DNA of 64,000 nt from Paraburkholderia monticola (GTDB taxonomy: Bacteria; Pseudomonadota; Gammaproteobacteria; Burkholderiales; Burkholderiaceae), in assembly GCF_001580545.1 (NCBI RefSeq), contig NZ_LRBG01000039.1, positions 434,001 to 498,000 on the forward strand, written 5' to 3'. Positions 34,021 through 42,902 of the stretch are shown piece by piece. The stretch's first letter is position 1. Every line of letters starts with the position of its first letter. The notes under the pieces are model-generated. The model was given only the letters and a program-made list of their open reading frames with translations. It was not told where the DNA came from and made no database searches. Position numbers and translations under genes: made by a program.

Positions 34021-35019
34021 TCAGATCTTGAAGCTTTCGAGGCTGGCCGGATGAAACAGCTCACGCGCCTCGAGTCGGCGGCTGGACAACCCCTCGGCAT
34101 GGTGACGGGCCAGGAAGCGGTCAATGGTCTGCTCGTTTTCCGCAAAGCCGTATGGCCAGAAATCGTTCCCCATCAGCTTGCGCGCCGCCTGCACCTGCTC
34201 TTCGACAAACGGCAAGGTCACCTTGGTCGCCGCAGTATCGGCGAGTCGCGTGATGGCAAGAGCCTTCGATTTCTCGAACGCCTTGACGAGCGTGCCCGGC
34301 AGCCACGGATGTGCTTCGGCCACCGATTTCTTGATACCGAGCGTGTGCATGATCGGAAACAGTTTGGTGCGAGCGTACCAGTCAGTTGCCGTCTTCTGCG
34401 GATCGTCGAACAGATAACGCACCTTCGGGTGCCCCTGGTCAAAACACGAAGGTGCACGCGGACCGATCACTGCGTCGACTTCTCCTGACGCCAGCATGCT
34501 GGAAATGGTTTTCCCTTCGGGAGCATTCTCCAGCTTGATATCTGCGGGCAAATTCAAGGAGATTTTCTCGACCCGGGTCGGATCTTCATAGCCGCCGCGC
34601 ACCCAGGTTACATCCGACGCTTTCACCCCATACTCTTCCTCGAGGAAGAGTCGAACCCATACATTGGCGGTAAGTTGGTACTCAGGCACGCCGATGCGCT
34701 TACCCTTCAGGTCTTCGGGCTTGCTGATCCCACTGTCCGCATGAACATAGATCGCCGTATGCCGGAAAGCGCGTGACGGAAACACCGGAACGGCAATATA
34801 CGGCGACGTGCCCGCTGCCGTCTTGACGGAATAGCTGCTCAGCGACAGCTCGCAGACGTCGAAGTCGGCGTGGCGAAACGCTCGAAAGAAAATCTCTTCG
34901 GGATCTTGCAGCAGGAAAACCGGCTCCACTCCATCGATCTGAACATCCCCATCGATCAAAGGTCGCATGCGGTCATAGTTACCAACGGCGATTGACAGTC
35001 TAAGCTTGTGATTTCCCAT
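34021..35019 (-). CDS. 4,5-dihydroxyphthalate decarboxylase-like protein (Pht5 / NMT1-like fold)
   Basis: 332 residues from ATG 35019, preceded by AAGGAG. It has the periplasmic-binding-like fold of the Pht5 family: LRLSIAVGNYDRMRPLIDGD at the N terminus, FDVCELSLSSYSVKTAAGTS, then RIGVPEYQLTANVWVRLFLEEEYGV and KKSVAEAHPWLPGTLVKAFEKSK. No signal peptide or lipobox is visible, so a cytosolic enzyme is more likely than an ABC binding protein, and no partner transporter is next to it. Family members decarboxylate 4,5-dihydroxyphthalate to protocatechuate, though many homologues are uncharacterised. A TTGACA promoter of the regional type lies upstream. Confidence 0.78.
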   Translation of the reverse strand: MGNHKLRLSIAVGNYDRMRPLIDGDVQIDGVEPVFLLQDPEEIFFRAFRHADFDVCELSLSSYSVKTAAGTSPYIAVPVFPSRAFRHTAIYVHADSGISKPEDLKGKRIGVPEYQLTANVWVRLFLEEEYGVKASDVTWVRGGYEDPTRVEKISLNLPADIKLENAPEGKTISSMLASGEVDAVIGPRAPSCFDQGHPKVRYLFDDPQKTATDWYARTKLFPIMHTLGIKKSVAEAHPWLPGTLVKAFEKSKALAITRLADTAATKVTLPFVEEQVQAARKLMGNDFWPYGFAENEQTIDRFLARHHAEGLSSRRLEARELFHPASLESFKI

Positions 35020-35116
35020 TACATCGTCTCCTTGTTGCTGCACAGTCGAAACAAAGGCGATATCGACGACACTGATCGACCGGACAGGCTGACCGAGCAA
35101 TAATGATAGATATCAC

Positions 35117-35160
35117 TTCATCCTATCTAGTATGATCCTGCAAAGGATTACCACTGTCAA
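35117..35160 (-). promoter_or_regulatory. Related promoter, site 8 (decarboxylase-like gene)
   Basis: On the minus strand: TTGACA (35155-35160), a 17-bp spacer, GATCATA (35131-35137), then CTAGATAGGATGAA (35117-35130). The -35, spacer and -10 match the regional module exactly, but the operator half is degenerate. It may be a diverged or unregulated copy. Confidence 0.5.
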
Positions 35161-35310
35161 GGATCAAGGGGGCCGTAAAGACCATGATCGCCGCCATGCT
35201 GAAACCACCCGGTGGCATCAGATGAACTGGCGTTGATTCGTCGGGCAAGCACGGTCCTCGACGACAAAATCGCGAAGCTGCTGCTTTCGAAGCGAACAAA
35301 GCCAAGTCCG

Positions 35311-35327
35311 CCAGGGAATTCCCTTGG
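35311..35327. promoter_or_regulatory. Near-perfect copy of the CCAGGG palindrome
   Basis: CCAGGGAATTCCCTTGG differs from the perfect palindrome at 7354 by one extra T. Here it is 44 bp upstream of the TetR start at 35371 and about 150 bp upstream of the minus-strand -35 at site 8, without a TTGAC box next to it. Its presence away from a module suggests the palindrome is a separate protein-binding site. Confidence 0.45.
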
Positions 35328-35370
35328 TAATGTGCGGGGGTTCTCCTGGTCACCCAAGGGACTAAACGAA

Positions 35371-36183
35371 ATGGGTTCCATCGATCATCGAACGAGGGTC
35401 GCCAAAAGCAAACGTGATGCGACGCGTCACAAGTTGCTCGATGCGGCCATGAGTTTATTTTCGGATCATGTCGGGCCCACGCCGGTTATCGACGACGTGG
35501 TTCGGGAAGCAAACGTCTCGCGTGGCACTTTCTACAATTACTTCGATTCCGTCGACGAGGTGCTTGCTGCCGTCGGTCAAACGCTGAGCGATCAGATGAC
35601 CGCTGATATCCTCCCCATGTATGACACACTCCGGGAACCGTGGCAGCGTCTGTCAGTGGGATTTCGCTTCTTTATGGTTCGCGCGCTGCTGGACCGGAAG
35701 TGGGCCGGGTTCGTCACGCGGGTGACTGCGTGGCAGCACGACACACTGGTAGCTCGATATCTGCGATCTGATCTGGAGCAAGGCAGGGAGCGCGGACAAT
35801 TTTCCTTTGGCCGGCTCGATGTTGCGACCGACTTCATCATCGGCGCAACCGCCTATAGCATTCAGACCATCCGCGATGGTGTCGCAGAGCCCAATGCTTA
35901 CATGGACGCGCAAGTCGGCATGGCGCTGGCCTGCGTGGGATGCGATCGGGATACGCGCGACCGCGCTGTCGCTTTCTCGCTATCGCACCTTCAACGGTGG
36001 GCGACCAGCGAGCTGAGTGCCGGCACGCCCACATGGGCGTCGAATCTCGCCTCCCACGAAGGACAACGCTTTCTGGCTCACGCGCTGCCCCGGGTTGAGT
36101 CCCTCGTGAACAGCGAACCCAAACCCTCAGCCTCTACCAGCCCTCAGGATCACCATTCGCCGCGAAAAGCGGGAGATGGGTAA
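35371..36183 (+). CDS. TetR-family regulator, paralogue A
   Basis: 270 residues from ATG 35371 (an upstream in-frame start adds 53 unlikely residues). The helix-turn-helix is at residues 18-65: RHKLLDAAMSLFSDHVGPTP, then VIDDVVREANVSRGTFYNYF, the canonical TetR recognition segment. The ligand domain (EPWQRLSVGFRFFMVRALLD...) is closely similar to that of the TetR protein at 38477, so the two arose by duplication. It converges on, and overlaps by 50 bp, the flavin reductase gene. The C-terminal tail is rich in Pro/Ser and extends beyond the paralogue. Confidence 0.88.
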   Translation: MGSIDHRTRVAKSKRDATRHKLLDAAMSLFSDHVGPTPVIDDVVREANVSRGTFYNYFDSVDEVLAAVGQTLSDQMTADILPMYDTLREPWQRLSVGFRFFMVRALLDRKWAGFVTRVTAWQHDTLVARYLRSDLEQGRERGQFSFGRLDVATDFIIGATAYSIQTIRDGVAEPNAYMDAQVGMALACVGCDRDTRDRAVAFSLSHLQRWATSELSAGTPTWASNLASHEGQRFLAHALPRVESLVNSEPKPSASTSPQDHHSPRKAGDG

Positions 36184-36676
36184 CAATCTGCCGGTATTTG
36201 CCGCCGTAAAAGACGAGTGGACGCTCATGCTCGCCGAAACGAAGGTGTTCCACCTCTCCGATAAAAAGGTAATGATCTCCGGCAGGATGAACGTCTACCG
36301 TCCGCAAGATCATTTGCGCGAGCGAACCGTCCAGAAGCGGCGTTTCCCGCTCGCTGATTAACGGCACCTGCAGTCGATCGTCCGGACTCCCTCCGAAGTG
36401 CATGCTCAGTGGTTTCTGGCTTTCCGCAAGGAAGTTGATGCCAAAGCGTACCCCTTGACGGACCCACTGGTTAAAGCGCGAAGTGGCTCGGACCGAAATG
36501 AGGATGAGCGGAGGCTCCAGCGAAACTGACATGAACGCATTGGCCGTCATCCCGGCCGGTTTTCCATCCGCGACGTAAGTGACGACCGTCACACCGGTGG
36601 CGAACAGCCCCATACAGGAGCGAAGAAGATTTTTGTCGATCATCTTCTTCTGCTCGGAAACAAGGAGATCTGCCAT
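36134..36676 (-). CDS. Flavin reductase of a two-component monooxygenase (HpaC-like)
   Basis: 180 residues of the flavin-reductase split-barrel family: RSCMGLFATGVTVVTYVADG, KPAGMTANAFMSVSLEPPLI, then VRQGVRFGINFLAESQKPLS and HYLFIGEVEHL. It supplies reduced flavin by diffusion to the oxygenase encoded 159 bp upstream on the same strand. It has no redox cofactor domain of its own and uses free FMN or FAD. The gene's 3' end overlaps the convergent TetR gene. Confidence 0.88.
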   Translation of the reverse strand: MADLLVSEQKKMIDKNLLRSCMGLFATGVTVVTYVADGKPAGMTANAFMSVSLEPPLILISVRATSRFNQWVRQGVRFGINFLAESQKPLSMHFGGSPDDRLQVPLISERETPLLDGSLAQMILRTVDVHPAGDHYLFIGEVEHLRFGEHERPLVFYGGKYRQIVTHLPLFAANGDPEGW

Positions 36677-36834
36677 GATAAAAGTCCGTCGGTTTTATTC
36701 TGCCAGGCAAGCGAAAGATCGCGGGTCGCACAACGCGGCGATCTGATCAAAAGGCAGGGACGTGCGCCCTGCTCTCACGTTGCCATCGCGCTACGATCGC
36801 GCAGAGAGACCGCAGCGCATTGCTCGGCCAGGTA

Positions 36835-38058
36835 CTACACCAGTGGGGTTACCGTGTTTTCGACATCCAGCAACGCTTTGCCGTACACCTCGGCGCCCAC
36901 AGCCGGCAGCACGATCGCGTGACGCGCTGCAGTATTCGAATCGCGCCACCAGCGCTGCACCGGACTGGCTTCCGCGAAACTTCCGGCGCCATGCGCGAAA
37001 ATCAGCGTGTTCAACGCATCCGTTATGTCCGACACGACAACACCCACATCGGCCCGGATACGGGCACGCGTGATGTAGTCCAGAGACATATCCAGGCGTG
37101 CAGCGTCGTCAACCTGATCCGCAGCGCGGAAGGCACGCATATGTGCCGTGTCGATCTTCAGCGCAGCCTCCGCCACCTGTAGCTGGAAGGCAGTCGAGTC
37201 CGTCTGCCTGGTAAATGACGTGTACGCAATCGCGCGCTGCGGAGCCTTCTCAATCACATATTTTAACGCTGCACGACCAATGCCCAGTTGCGGCCCAATG
37301 AGCAGAAGCGACGATACGGGTCCAAATGCGGCGCGATACTCGACTTCGTCTTTAAACGGAGTCGGATATTCGCCACGCACTGCGGCCATGATATCCAGCA
37401 GACGATGGTCTGGCACGAACACATCGTTACCCACGATACAGTTACTGCCTGAGCCGCGCATGCCGGTGGTGAACCAGGTGTCCTCGATCGCGAGTTCGCT
37501 CATTGGCACGAGCGCGAGATATTGAGCCTTGAGCGCGCCATGCTCGTCACGCTCGGCACACCCCAGAATGGCCCATTGCGAGTGCAGCGAACCCGACGAA
37601 AAGAACCACTTACCCGACATCACCAACCCACCCTCGACGCGTCGTACCTGCGTGGTAGGCGTGAAACCCCCCGATACCCGCGCGTTAGGGTTGGCTCCAT
37701 AGATGTCGTCCTGCGCCTGTTCTGAAAACAGACTGACCAGCCAAGCACTCCCGTTGATCAGAGAGGTGACCCACGCAGTACCTCCGCAGGCTTCTCCCAG
37801 TGCCGCAGTGACTTCAATGTGCGAGCGGATCGTGCCCTGGTAACCGCCATAGCGTTTGGGAACCATCAACTTGAAGAGACCCGCATCCGCGATAGCCTCG
37901 ATGTTTTCCTCGCTGGCGCGCCGGTTTCTGTCCGATTCTGGCGCATTCTTGAACAACAGCGGTTGCAAGCCTTTGGCACGCTTGACTAGTTCCTTCAGAT
38001 CCGGCGACGTTTCATTCTGATGCGGGATCTCAAAGTTATCGATAATGTTTCCCATCAT
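36835..38058 (-). CDS. Group D flavin-dependent monooxygenase (acyl-CoA-dehydrogenase fold, HsaA/HpaH-like)
   Basis: 407 residues with the acyl-CoA dehydrogenase fold but monooxygenase-type sequence: NRRASEENIEAIADAGLFKL, VPKRYGGYQG, EACGGTAWVTSLINGSAWLV, SGKWFFSSGSLHSQWAILG, and a C-terminal AHGAGSFAEASPVQRWWRDSN. These features are shared by HsaA, IacA and p-hydroxyphenylacetate hydroxylase oxygenase components, which hydroxylate phenolic or indolic rings with reduced flavin and O2. The adjacent flavin reductase completes the two-component enzyme. It is divergent from the TetR gene at 38477; a TetR-type operator lies between them. The substrate is unknown. Confidence 0.87.
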   Translation of the reverse strand: MMGNIIDNFEIPHQNETSPDLKELVKRAKGLQPLLFKNAPESDRNRRASEENIEAIADAGLFKLMVPKRYGGYQGTIRSHIEVTAALGEACGGTAWVTSLINGSAWLVSLFSEQAQDDIYGANPNARVSGGFTPTTQVRRVEGGLVMSGKWFFSSGSLHSQWAILGCAERDEHGALKAQYLALVPMSELAIEDTWFTTGMRGSGSNCIVGNDVFVPDHRLLDIMAAVRGEYPTPFKDEVEYRAAFGPVSSLLLIGPQLGIGRAALKYVIEKAPQRAIAYTSFTRQTDSTAFQLQVAEAALKIDTAHMRAFRAADQVDDAARLDMSLDYITRARIRADVGVVVSDITDALNTLIFAHGAGSFAEASPVQRWWRDSNTAARHAIVLPAVGAEVYGKALLDVENTVTPLV

Positions 38059-38312
38059 GCTTCCTCTTCTATGGATTCAGGAGACCACTACTTAAGGCCG
38101 GTTTCTCTTCTGTTTTCCGGACTAAAAATGAGTTTTACCAGGTAGAGGTTGTTGTTTCATAACGTTCCGCCTCAATGTTATTTCGCAGGCCGAATTACTA
38201 TGCATAGCTTTATTTGCATCAACCGATACAACCTCTTTCTGGAATTAACTATAGATTGATGACCTCCCGGGCTCAACAGAATTACCGCCTCTCCAGGGTT
38301 ATTGCTGACCGC

Positions 38313-38336
38313 TTTTGTCACTCTGACAAAATGTCA
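38313..38336. promoter_or_regulatory. TetR-type operator between monooxygenase and TetR genes
   Basis: TTTTGTCA-CTC-TGACAAAA (38313-38331) is a perfect inverted repeat, and it overlaps a second one, TGACA-AAA-TGTCA (38324-38336). It is about 140 bp before the TetR start and 255 bp before the monooxygenase start. Two overlapping palindromes are a common arrangement for TetR dimers binding cooperatively. Confidence 0.5.
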
Positions 38337-38476
38337 ATTCTGGTGTGCAAACGCGCGCGTGAGGCGAGTGGTTTGAGAATGCACAGAGCCATAGCCGCGA
38401 AACACGAAGACCCGTATCATTTCCTGAAGACGTAACGAATGGCCCAAAAAGCAATTGTTCATAGACGGGAAAGACT

Positions 38477-39217
38477 GTGGATCATCAAACCAGGGCAGCT
38501 GAACGAAAGCGCTTCCTGACGCGGACCAGGCTACTGGATGCCGCAATGAAGGTGTACGTGCGGCGCGGCGGCCCACGGCCCGTGATCGATGACGTCATTC
38601 GTGAGGCGAGACTATCGCGAGCCACGTTCTACAACCACTTCATCTCGCTGGATGAAGTCATGGCAGCGATAGGAGAAGAGCTCAGCAATCAGATGACCGC
38701 GGATATCCTGCCCCTTTTCGATGGGCTTAAGGAGCCGTGGCAACGCGTTGCCGTAGGGTTCCGACTGTTTTTGTTACGGGCCCTGTTGGATCCAACGTGG
38801 GCAGCTTACGTAACGCGGGTTGATGCATGGCCTCACAATACGCTGGTCGCACGGTACATGGTGCTCGATCTACGCAACGGAAAAGCAAACGGACAGTTTC
38901 ACTTTGAGCGGATCGATGCAGTCAGCGATTTTCTAAGGGGAGCAACAGCGCATACCATTCAGGCAATCATGGAAGGTGTGGATGACCCCAATCAATACAT
39001 GGATGCCAGCCTGCACATGGCGCTCACCGGGCTGGATTGTTCGGCCAGGCTGTGCGAACAAGCGGTTATGTTTTCGCTCAGCTACCTTCAGACGTGGGCG
39101 GCAGGCACGACTGCCATACCCAGACCCAAATGGATCGACAAGATCGATAGCGAGGAGGGGCAACGCTTTCTGTCATATCAGCCGTCAAGCAGAACCACAC
39201 CGGTCTCCTGGAAGTAA
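38477..39217 (+). CDS. TetR-family regulator, paralogue B
   Basis: 246 residues starting at GTG 38477 with GGAAAG-type ribosome-binding sequence. Helix-turn-helix: TRTRLLDAAMKVYVRRGGPR, then PVIDDVIREARLSRATFYNHF. The remaining domain (EPWQRVAVGFRLFLLRALLDPTWAAYVTRVDAW) parallels the TetR at 35371 nearly residue for residue. It is divergent from the flavin monooxygenase operon, its likely target; the sister TetR sits at the other end of that operon, so the operon is bracketed by duplicated regulators. Confidence 0.88.
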   Translation: MDHQTRAAERKRFLTRTRLLDAAMKVYVRRGGPRPVIDDVIREARLSRATFYNHFISLDEVMAAIGEELSNQMTADILPLFDGLKEPWQRVAVGFRLFLLRALLDPTWAAYVTRVDAWPHNTLVARYMVLDLRNGKANGQFHFERIDAVSDFLRGATAHTIQAIMEGVDDPNQYMDASLHMALTGLDCSARLCEQAVMFSLSYLQTWAAGTTAIPRPKWIDKIDSEEGQRFLSYQPSSRTTPVSWK

Positions 39218-39332
39218 CGGAAACGCACGCACGGGTCATTGCTGCGCGTGCAAGGCTGCTTTGCATTCGCCACGATAGTGTCACTGTGTGAGTTCCGATA
39301 CATTGCGATCATCATTCACAGGAGACTCGACA

Positions 39333-39995
39333 ATGAAGACGTTCCTTAGCATCGGTTCTGGGCCCGGCATCGGGATCGCAACTGCAGAGCGTTTCGCGCA
39401 AGAAGATTTCCGTGTGGTCCTGACGTCGCGCGATCCCGAGAAGCTTGGCGAGAGGGCGAGCCAATTGTCCAGCAAGGGCTATACGGTCAGCACCATGAAG
39501 GCAGATGCCGGAAATCTCGACAGCGTGCTCAAGCTCATTAGCGAAACGGAAGCAGAGTTTGGTGCAATCGATGTGCTGCATTTCAACTCGGCGTCCATAC
39601 ATTCGGCTTCAATTGAAACACAAGCGCCCGAGACCTTTGTTTCCGATCTGACTATCAACATCGGTGCGGCACTCGTCGCCACGCAGGCCGCTTCGCGAGG
39701 CATGCTGGCGCGCGGCAGCGGCGCAATCCTGATGACTGGCGGTGCCTTGGCAACGCACCCGCATCCCGACTACCTGCTGCTGGGCATTGGTAAGGCTGGG
39801 ATTCAAAACCTGACGCAAGGGGTTTTCGACAGTTTCAGGAATCGCGGCGTCCACGTTGCTTCCGTCACCGTGGCCACCTTCGTGACACCCGATTCTCCCG
39901 AGGCACGCGGTGTCGCACAAGCGTTCTGGGATCTGTACACCCAACCGCGTGAAGGCTGGACGCCGGAGGTCATTTATCCGGCTCAACCCATCTGA
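39333..39995 (+). CDS. Atypical SDR-family protein
   Basis: 220 residues from ATG 39333 with AGGAG 8 nt upstream. The cofactor motif is SIGSGPGIGIATAERFA and the second SDR region is VLHFNSASIHS, where the usual NNAG is changed to NSAS. The catalytic Tyr-x3-Lys is replaced by a longer-spaced YLLLGIGK in PDYLLLGIGKAGIQNLT, and the serine region is MTGGALATHP. It belongs to a divergent SDR branch, so catalysis as a classical dehydrogenase is doubtful. It follows the TetR gene after 115 bp and precedes a convergent MarR gene. Confidence 0.78.
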   Translation: MKTFLSIGSGPGIGIATAERFAQEDFRVVLTSRDPEKLGERASQLSSKGYTVSTMKADAGNLDSVLKLISETEAEFGAIDVLHFNSASIHSASIETQAPETFVSDLTINIGAALVATQAASRGMLARGSGAILMTGGALATHPHPDYLLLGIGKAGIQNLTQGVFDSFRNRGVHVASVTVATFVTPDSPEARGVAQAFWDLYTQPREGWTPEVIYPAQPI

Positions 39996-40141
39996 GCGAA
40001 TCTGTTCGGTTAGTCAATCGCGTCGCGGTGGCCATGGCACTGCAAAGTCTGCGCGCATTCGCTGACCCGCACATGAAGGAATGGCACACCGCGTAGTGGG
40101 GGCTGGCAAGGTTTCCGAGGCTTGCCAGGTTCAAGCCAAGC

Positions 40142-40678
40142 TCAATCCACGACCGAATTATCCTGAGACATCTGATTCAGGTTGTGTTCGATCTGATGCA
40201 TAACCTTCCAGAACGCGCGTATATCGCGCGGGGTGATGCCGTCCAGTGACGTTGCGATCATCTGGGTCAGTTCAGGCATCAACTCATCCACGAGACGCTT
40301 GCCTTCAGGCTTCAGATTGACGAAATACTTTCGTCTGTCGTTGGGATCGCGCGTCCTTTGCACAAGGCCGCGCTTTTCAAGGTTATCCAGCGCCGGAACT
40401 GCCGTAGTCGACGCAATACCCACGCGCTTGCTCAGTTCGAGCTGGTTCAGTTCTCCACGCTCCGCGAGCACGCGCAGGTAGTACCAATACGCAATGGCGA
40501 GGTTTTCCTTGTCCAGAATCTTCTGCGCGTTGCCATCGTAAAGCCGGTGCACCGTTCTGGCCATCCACGGAATGGTTCTGCCGCGATCATCAAATAGCTC
40601 GGGCATATTTCTTTCAACCGGTGCTGACACAGCAGCATTCCTCGCTGTTTTGGCTGTAGTGGCGTTCGACTTGGCCAT
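40142..40678 (-). CDS. MarR-family regulator, paralogue 3
   Basis: 178 residues from ATG 40678, which has GAGGA 8 nt upstream; in-frame starts at 40696 and 40708 are alternatives. It shares with the other two MarR proteins IPWMARTVHRLYDGNAQKIL, WYYLRVLAERGELNQLELSK, RVGIASTTAVPALDNLEKRG and RDPNDRRKYFVNL, and is closest to the one at 29086. It is divergent from an SDR gene, with promoter module site 4 between them. It probably represses that SDR and may act on other copies of the operator. Confidence 0.9.
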   Translation of the reverse strand: MAKSNATTAKTARNAAVSAPVERNMPELFDDRGRTIPWMARTVHRLYDGNAQKILDKENLAIAYWYYLRVLAERGELNQLELSKRVGIASTTAVPALDNLEKRGLVQRTRDPNDRRKYFVNLKPEGKRLVDELMPELTQMIATSLDGITPRDIRAFWKVMHQIEHNLNQMSQDNSVVD

Positions 40679-40761
40679 TGACTCATTCCTCGACATGGGG
40701 CCCGCCATCCAGACATGGGTCCGTAAGGCTGGGCAAGAAAAGGGGTATCAAAGCGCCGGAT

Positions 40762-40825
40762 CAGGGCATTCCCCAAAGCCCTTGACTTTATTGAATCGAA
40801 ATAACATCATTTGATATCAATCCAT
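40762..40825 (+). promoter_or_regulatory. Shared promoter-operator module, site 4 (SDR at 40996)
   Basis: TTGACT (40782-40787), a 17-bp spacer, CATCATT (40805-40811), operator TGATATCAATCCAT (40812-40825). Upstream lies a weak palindrome around CAGGGCATTCCCC (40762-40774). This copy has the most degenerate operator of the MarR-linked sites, yet spacing is preserved exactly. Confidence 0.62.
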
Positions 40826-40995
40826 ATTCGATGGCATCATCGTCCTACAGATGATCCACCAAGGAAAGATCATACAACACGCGCCCGCTGTCGGACCGTT
40901 GTGTTGCGTCGGCTCGCCAATGCGAGGGCGGCATGAGTGGATTGGCGGCGTTTGACCTAAAGTTTGCCCTGAAGCCTGAATCTCAGGAGGCGTGG

Positions 40996-41769
40996 ATGCA
41001 GTTGGAAAACAAGGTTGCCGTGATTACGGGCGGAGATAGTGGAATTGGATTATCGTCCGCGCGTCTGTTTCTCGATGAAGGTGCTCATGTCGTGATCTTG
41101 AGCAATAGTCGGGAAACGCTGCGCACTGCTCGCGAACAACTTGGCAGCGGCGTCATGGCAGTCGAAGCCGACGTCACTGACAGGAAGGCGCTCGACCTCG
41201 CCTTCGCGCAAGTGGGTCGCCACTTTCAACATATCGACATACTGTTTGCCAACGCCGGCATCGTATGCTCCACCCCGTTGGAAGATACGTCCGGCGACCT
41301 GTTTGCGCGGGTATTGACCATCAACGTGGCAGGCAGCTTCTACACGGTGCAGGCCGCGTTGCCTTACTTGCGTGCTGGCGCGTCCATCATACTGATCGGC
41401 TCGATCGTCGCGACCATGGGCGTTGCTGGATTCAGCGCATATGCCGCCAGCAAGGCAGGCATCTCAGGCATGGCGCGGGCGCTGGCATCGGAACTGGCGC
41501 CAAGAGGCATCCGCGTCAATACGCTCGTGCCCGGCCCAACCCGCACGCCAATCTGGAACTCCATCGCGCATACGGAGGCGGAGTTTCAGGCGCTTGAAAA
41601 GAATCTGCTCAGAACTATCCCGATTGGCCGCCTGAACGAAGCAGACGAGATCGCACAGGCCGCACTATTTCTCGCATCCGATCGCTCCAGCAGCATGCAG
41701 GCGTCCGAGATCGTTATTGATGGCGGCGCGTCCCGTGCGCCACAAGGTGCGCCAGTGTATCGAACGTAA
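40996..41769 (+). CDS. SDR-family oxidoreductase
   Basis: 257 residues from ATG 40996, which has a perfect AGGAGG 5 nt upstream; the ATG at 40933 is less likely. Motifs: VAVITGGDSGIGLSSARLF, NAG in LFANAGIVCS, catalytic serine in ILIGSIVATMG, YAASK and C-terminal SEIVIDGGASRAP. It is controlled by module site 4 and so belongs to the same regulon as the molybdenum enzyme and the BKACE operon. It probably reduces or oxidises a ring or side-chain carbonyl. Confidence 0.87.
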   Translation: MQLENKVAVITGGDSGIGLSSARLFLDEGAHVVILSNSRETLRTAREQLGSGVMAVEADVTDRKALDLAFAQVGRHFQHIDILFANAGIVCSTPLEDTSGDLFARVLTINVAGSFYTVQAALPYLRAGASIILIGSIVATMGVAGFSAYAASKAGISGMARALASELAPRGIRVNTLVPGPTRTPIWNSIAHTEAEFQALEKNLLRTIPIGRLNEADEIAQAALFLASDRSSSMQASEIVIDGGASRAPQGAPVYRT

Positions 41770-41842
41770 ACGCACGCCAGACCGGGGGGTGCAATTCGAG
41801 TGGGATGGGCGGTGATGTCACACTGCCTTTGCGCGCCACAAA

Positions 41843-42724
41843 TCAGGCATTGCGAGCCGCGCTGCCGCGACGGTGCGCGGCCAGTTCGCGACCGATGCGA
41901 CGAATCTCGGCTTCGCCCTGCGCAAGCGCATCCGCGTTCGTGTGCACCGAATAGTGGCCGAGCACCAGCGGATAGGGATGCTTGGCCGCGGAGCCGAAAA
42001 CAAATGAGGTCGCTTCCTCGGCATAGACCTCGATGGGCGCACCGGCGGCTTCCTCGAACAACGCGAATTGCCCCGCTTCGATGGTTTCAGATGCGCTCAG
42101 GCGGCCCTTGTCGATTGCCAGCCACGAAACGTTGTGTCCTGCTGGAGGCAGATATCGCCAAGTCTCGCCAGCATCCAATTGCACATGAAAATAGTTGATG
42201 TTCTCGGGTGCGCGGATCTCGCTCACCGCCGATCCATGGCGACCCAGGATCACGCGCACGGGCCCATCCTGCTGCACCCGGCCTGGCGGGACATATTGGC
42301 TTTCCGCTGGCGAATTCTCCTGCGCAGGCGGAAGCGCCACCCAGAGTTGAAAGAGGCGTACGGCCTCGCCCGGCAATACGTTGCCGTCGTGCCAGACACC
42401 GTTGCCGGCCTTCATCCATTCGAGGCCGCCCGCTGGCAACTCGCCCGTCTTTCCTGTCGTGTCCGCATAGGAGATGCCGCCGCTCAGCACCGTGGTGAGC
42501 GTGGCGATACCGGAGTGCGGGTGCATCCCGAACATCGGTTTGCCGGTCGGCACGACCACGGCGTGATCGAGGAAGACGAACGGCTTGATCAGCTCGCCGA
42601 GGTCGCTGGGACTGACCAGACGGGTAATGCTGCCGTGTCCGTTGCCGCGGGTTCGAAACACAACCTGGCGTGGGGTCAGCGCGGAACCCCGACTTGGAGT
42701 GAGTACGGCTGTGTGGTTGTTCAT
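41843..42724 (-). CDS. Pirin-family protein (bicupin)
   Basis: 293 residues from ATG 42724. The pirin N-terminal cupin is clear: LIKPFVFLDHAVV, then MHPHSGIATLTTVLSGGISY with the metal-binding HxH, and GGLEWMKAGNGVWHDG where related proteins have histidine and glutamate ligands. The C-terminal pirin domain contains GAPIEVYAEEATSFVFGSA. Some pirins have quercetin 2,3-dioxygenase activity; others are transcription co-factors. It is the last gene of a three-gene minus-strand group with DoxX and a second pirin. Confidence 0.85.
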   Translation of the reverse strand: MNNHTAVLTPSRGSALTPRQVVFRTRGNGHGSITRLVSPSDLGELIKPFVFLDHAVVVPTGKPMFGMHPHSGIATLTTVLSGGISYADTTGKTGELPAGGLEWMKAGNGVWHDGNVLPGEAVRLFQLWVALPPAQENSPAESQYVPPGRVQQDGPVRVILGRHGSAVSEIRAPENINYFHVQLDAGETWRYLPPAGHNVSWLAIDKGRLSASETIEAGQFALFEEAAGAPIEVYAEEATSFVFGSAAKHPYPLVLGHYSVHTNADALAQGEAEIRRIGRELAAHRRGSAARNA

Positions 42725-42902
42725 GGCTCTACCTCGAGAAAAACCGCGGTGCCTTGCGTGCGATTCGTATCCAACGCTTACCGCGCAATACCGTGATGGC
42801 AATGAAGGTGATTGACCGCACCGACGCGCCGCGTGGGCTAGCGGCGCGTGCCTTCATCACACAGTGGGGAAACAGGCGAGACCTCCCAATCAGTCCGCCA
42901 AT

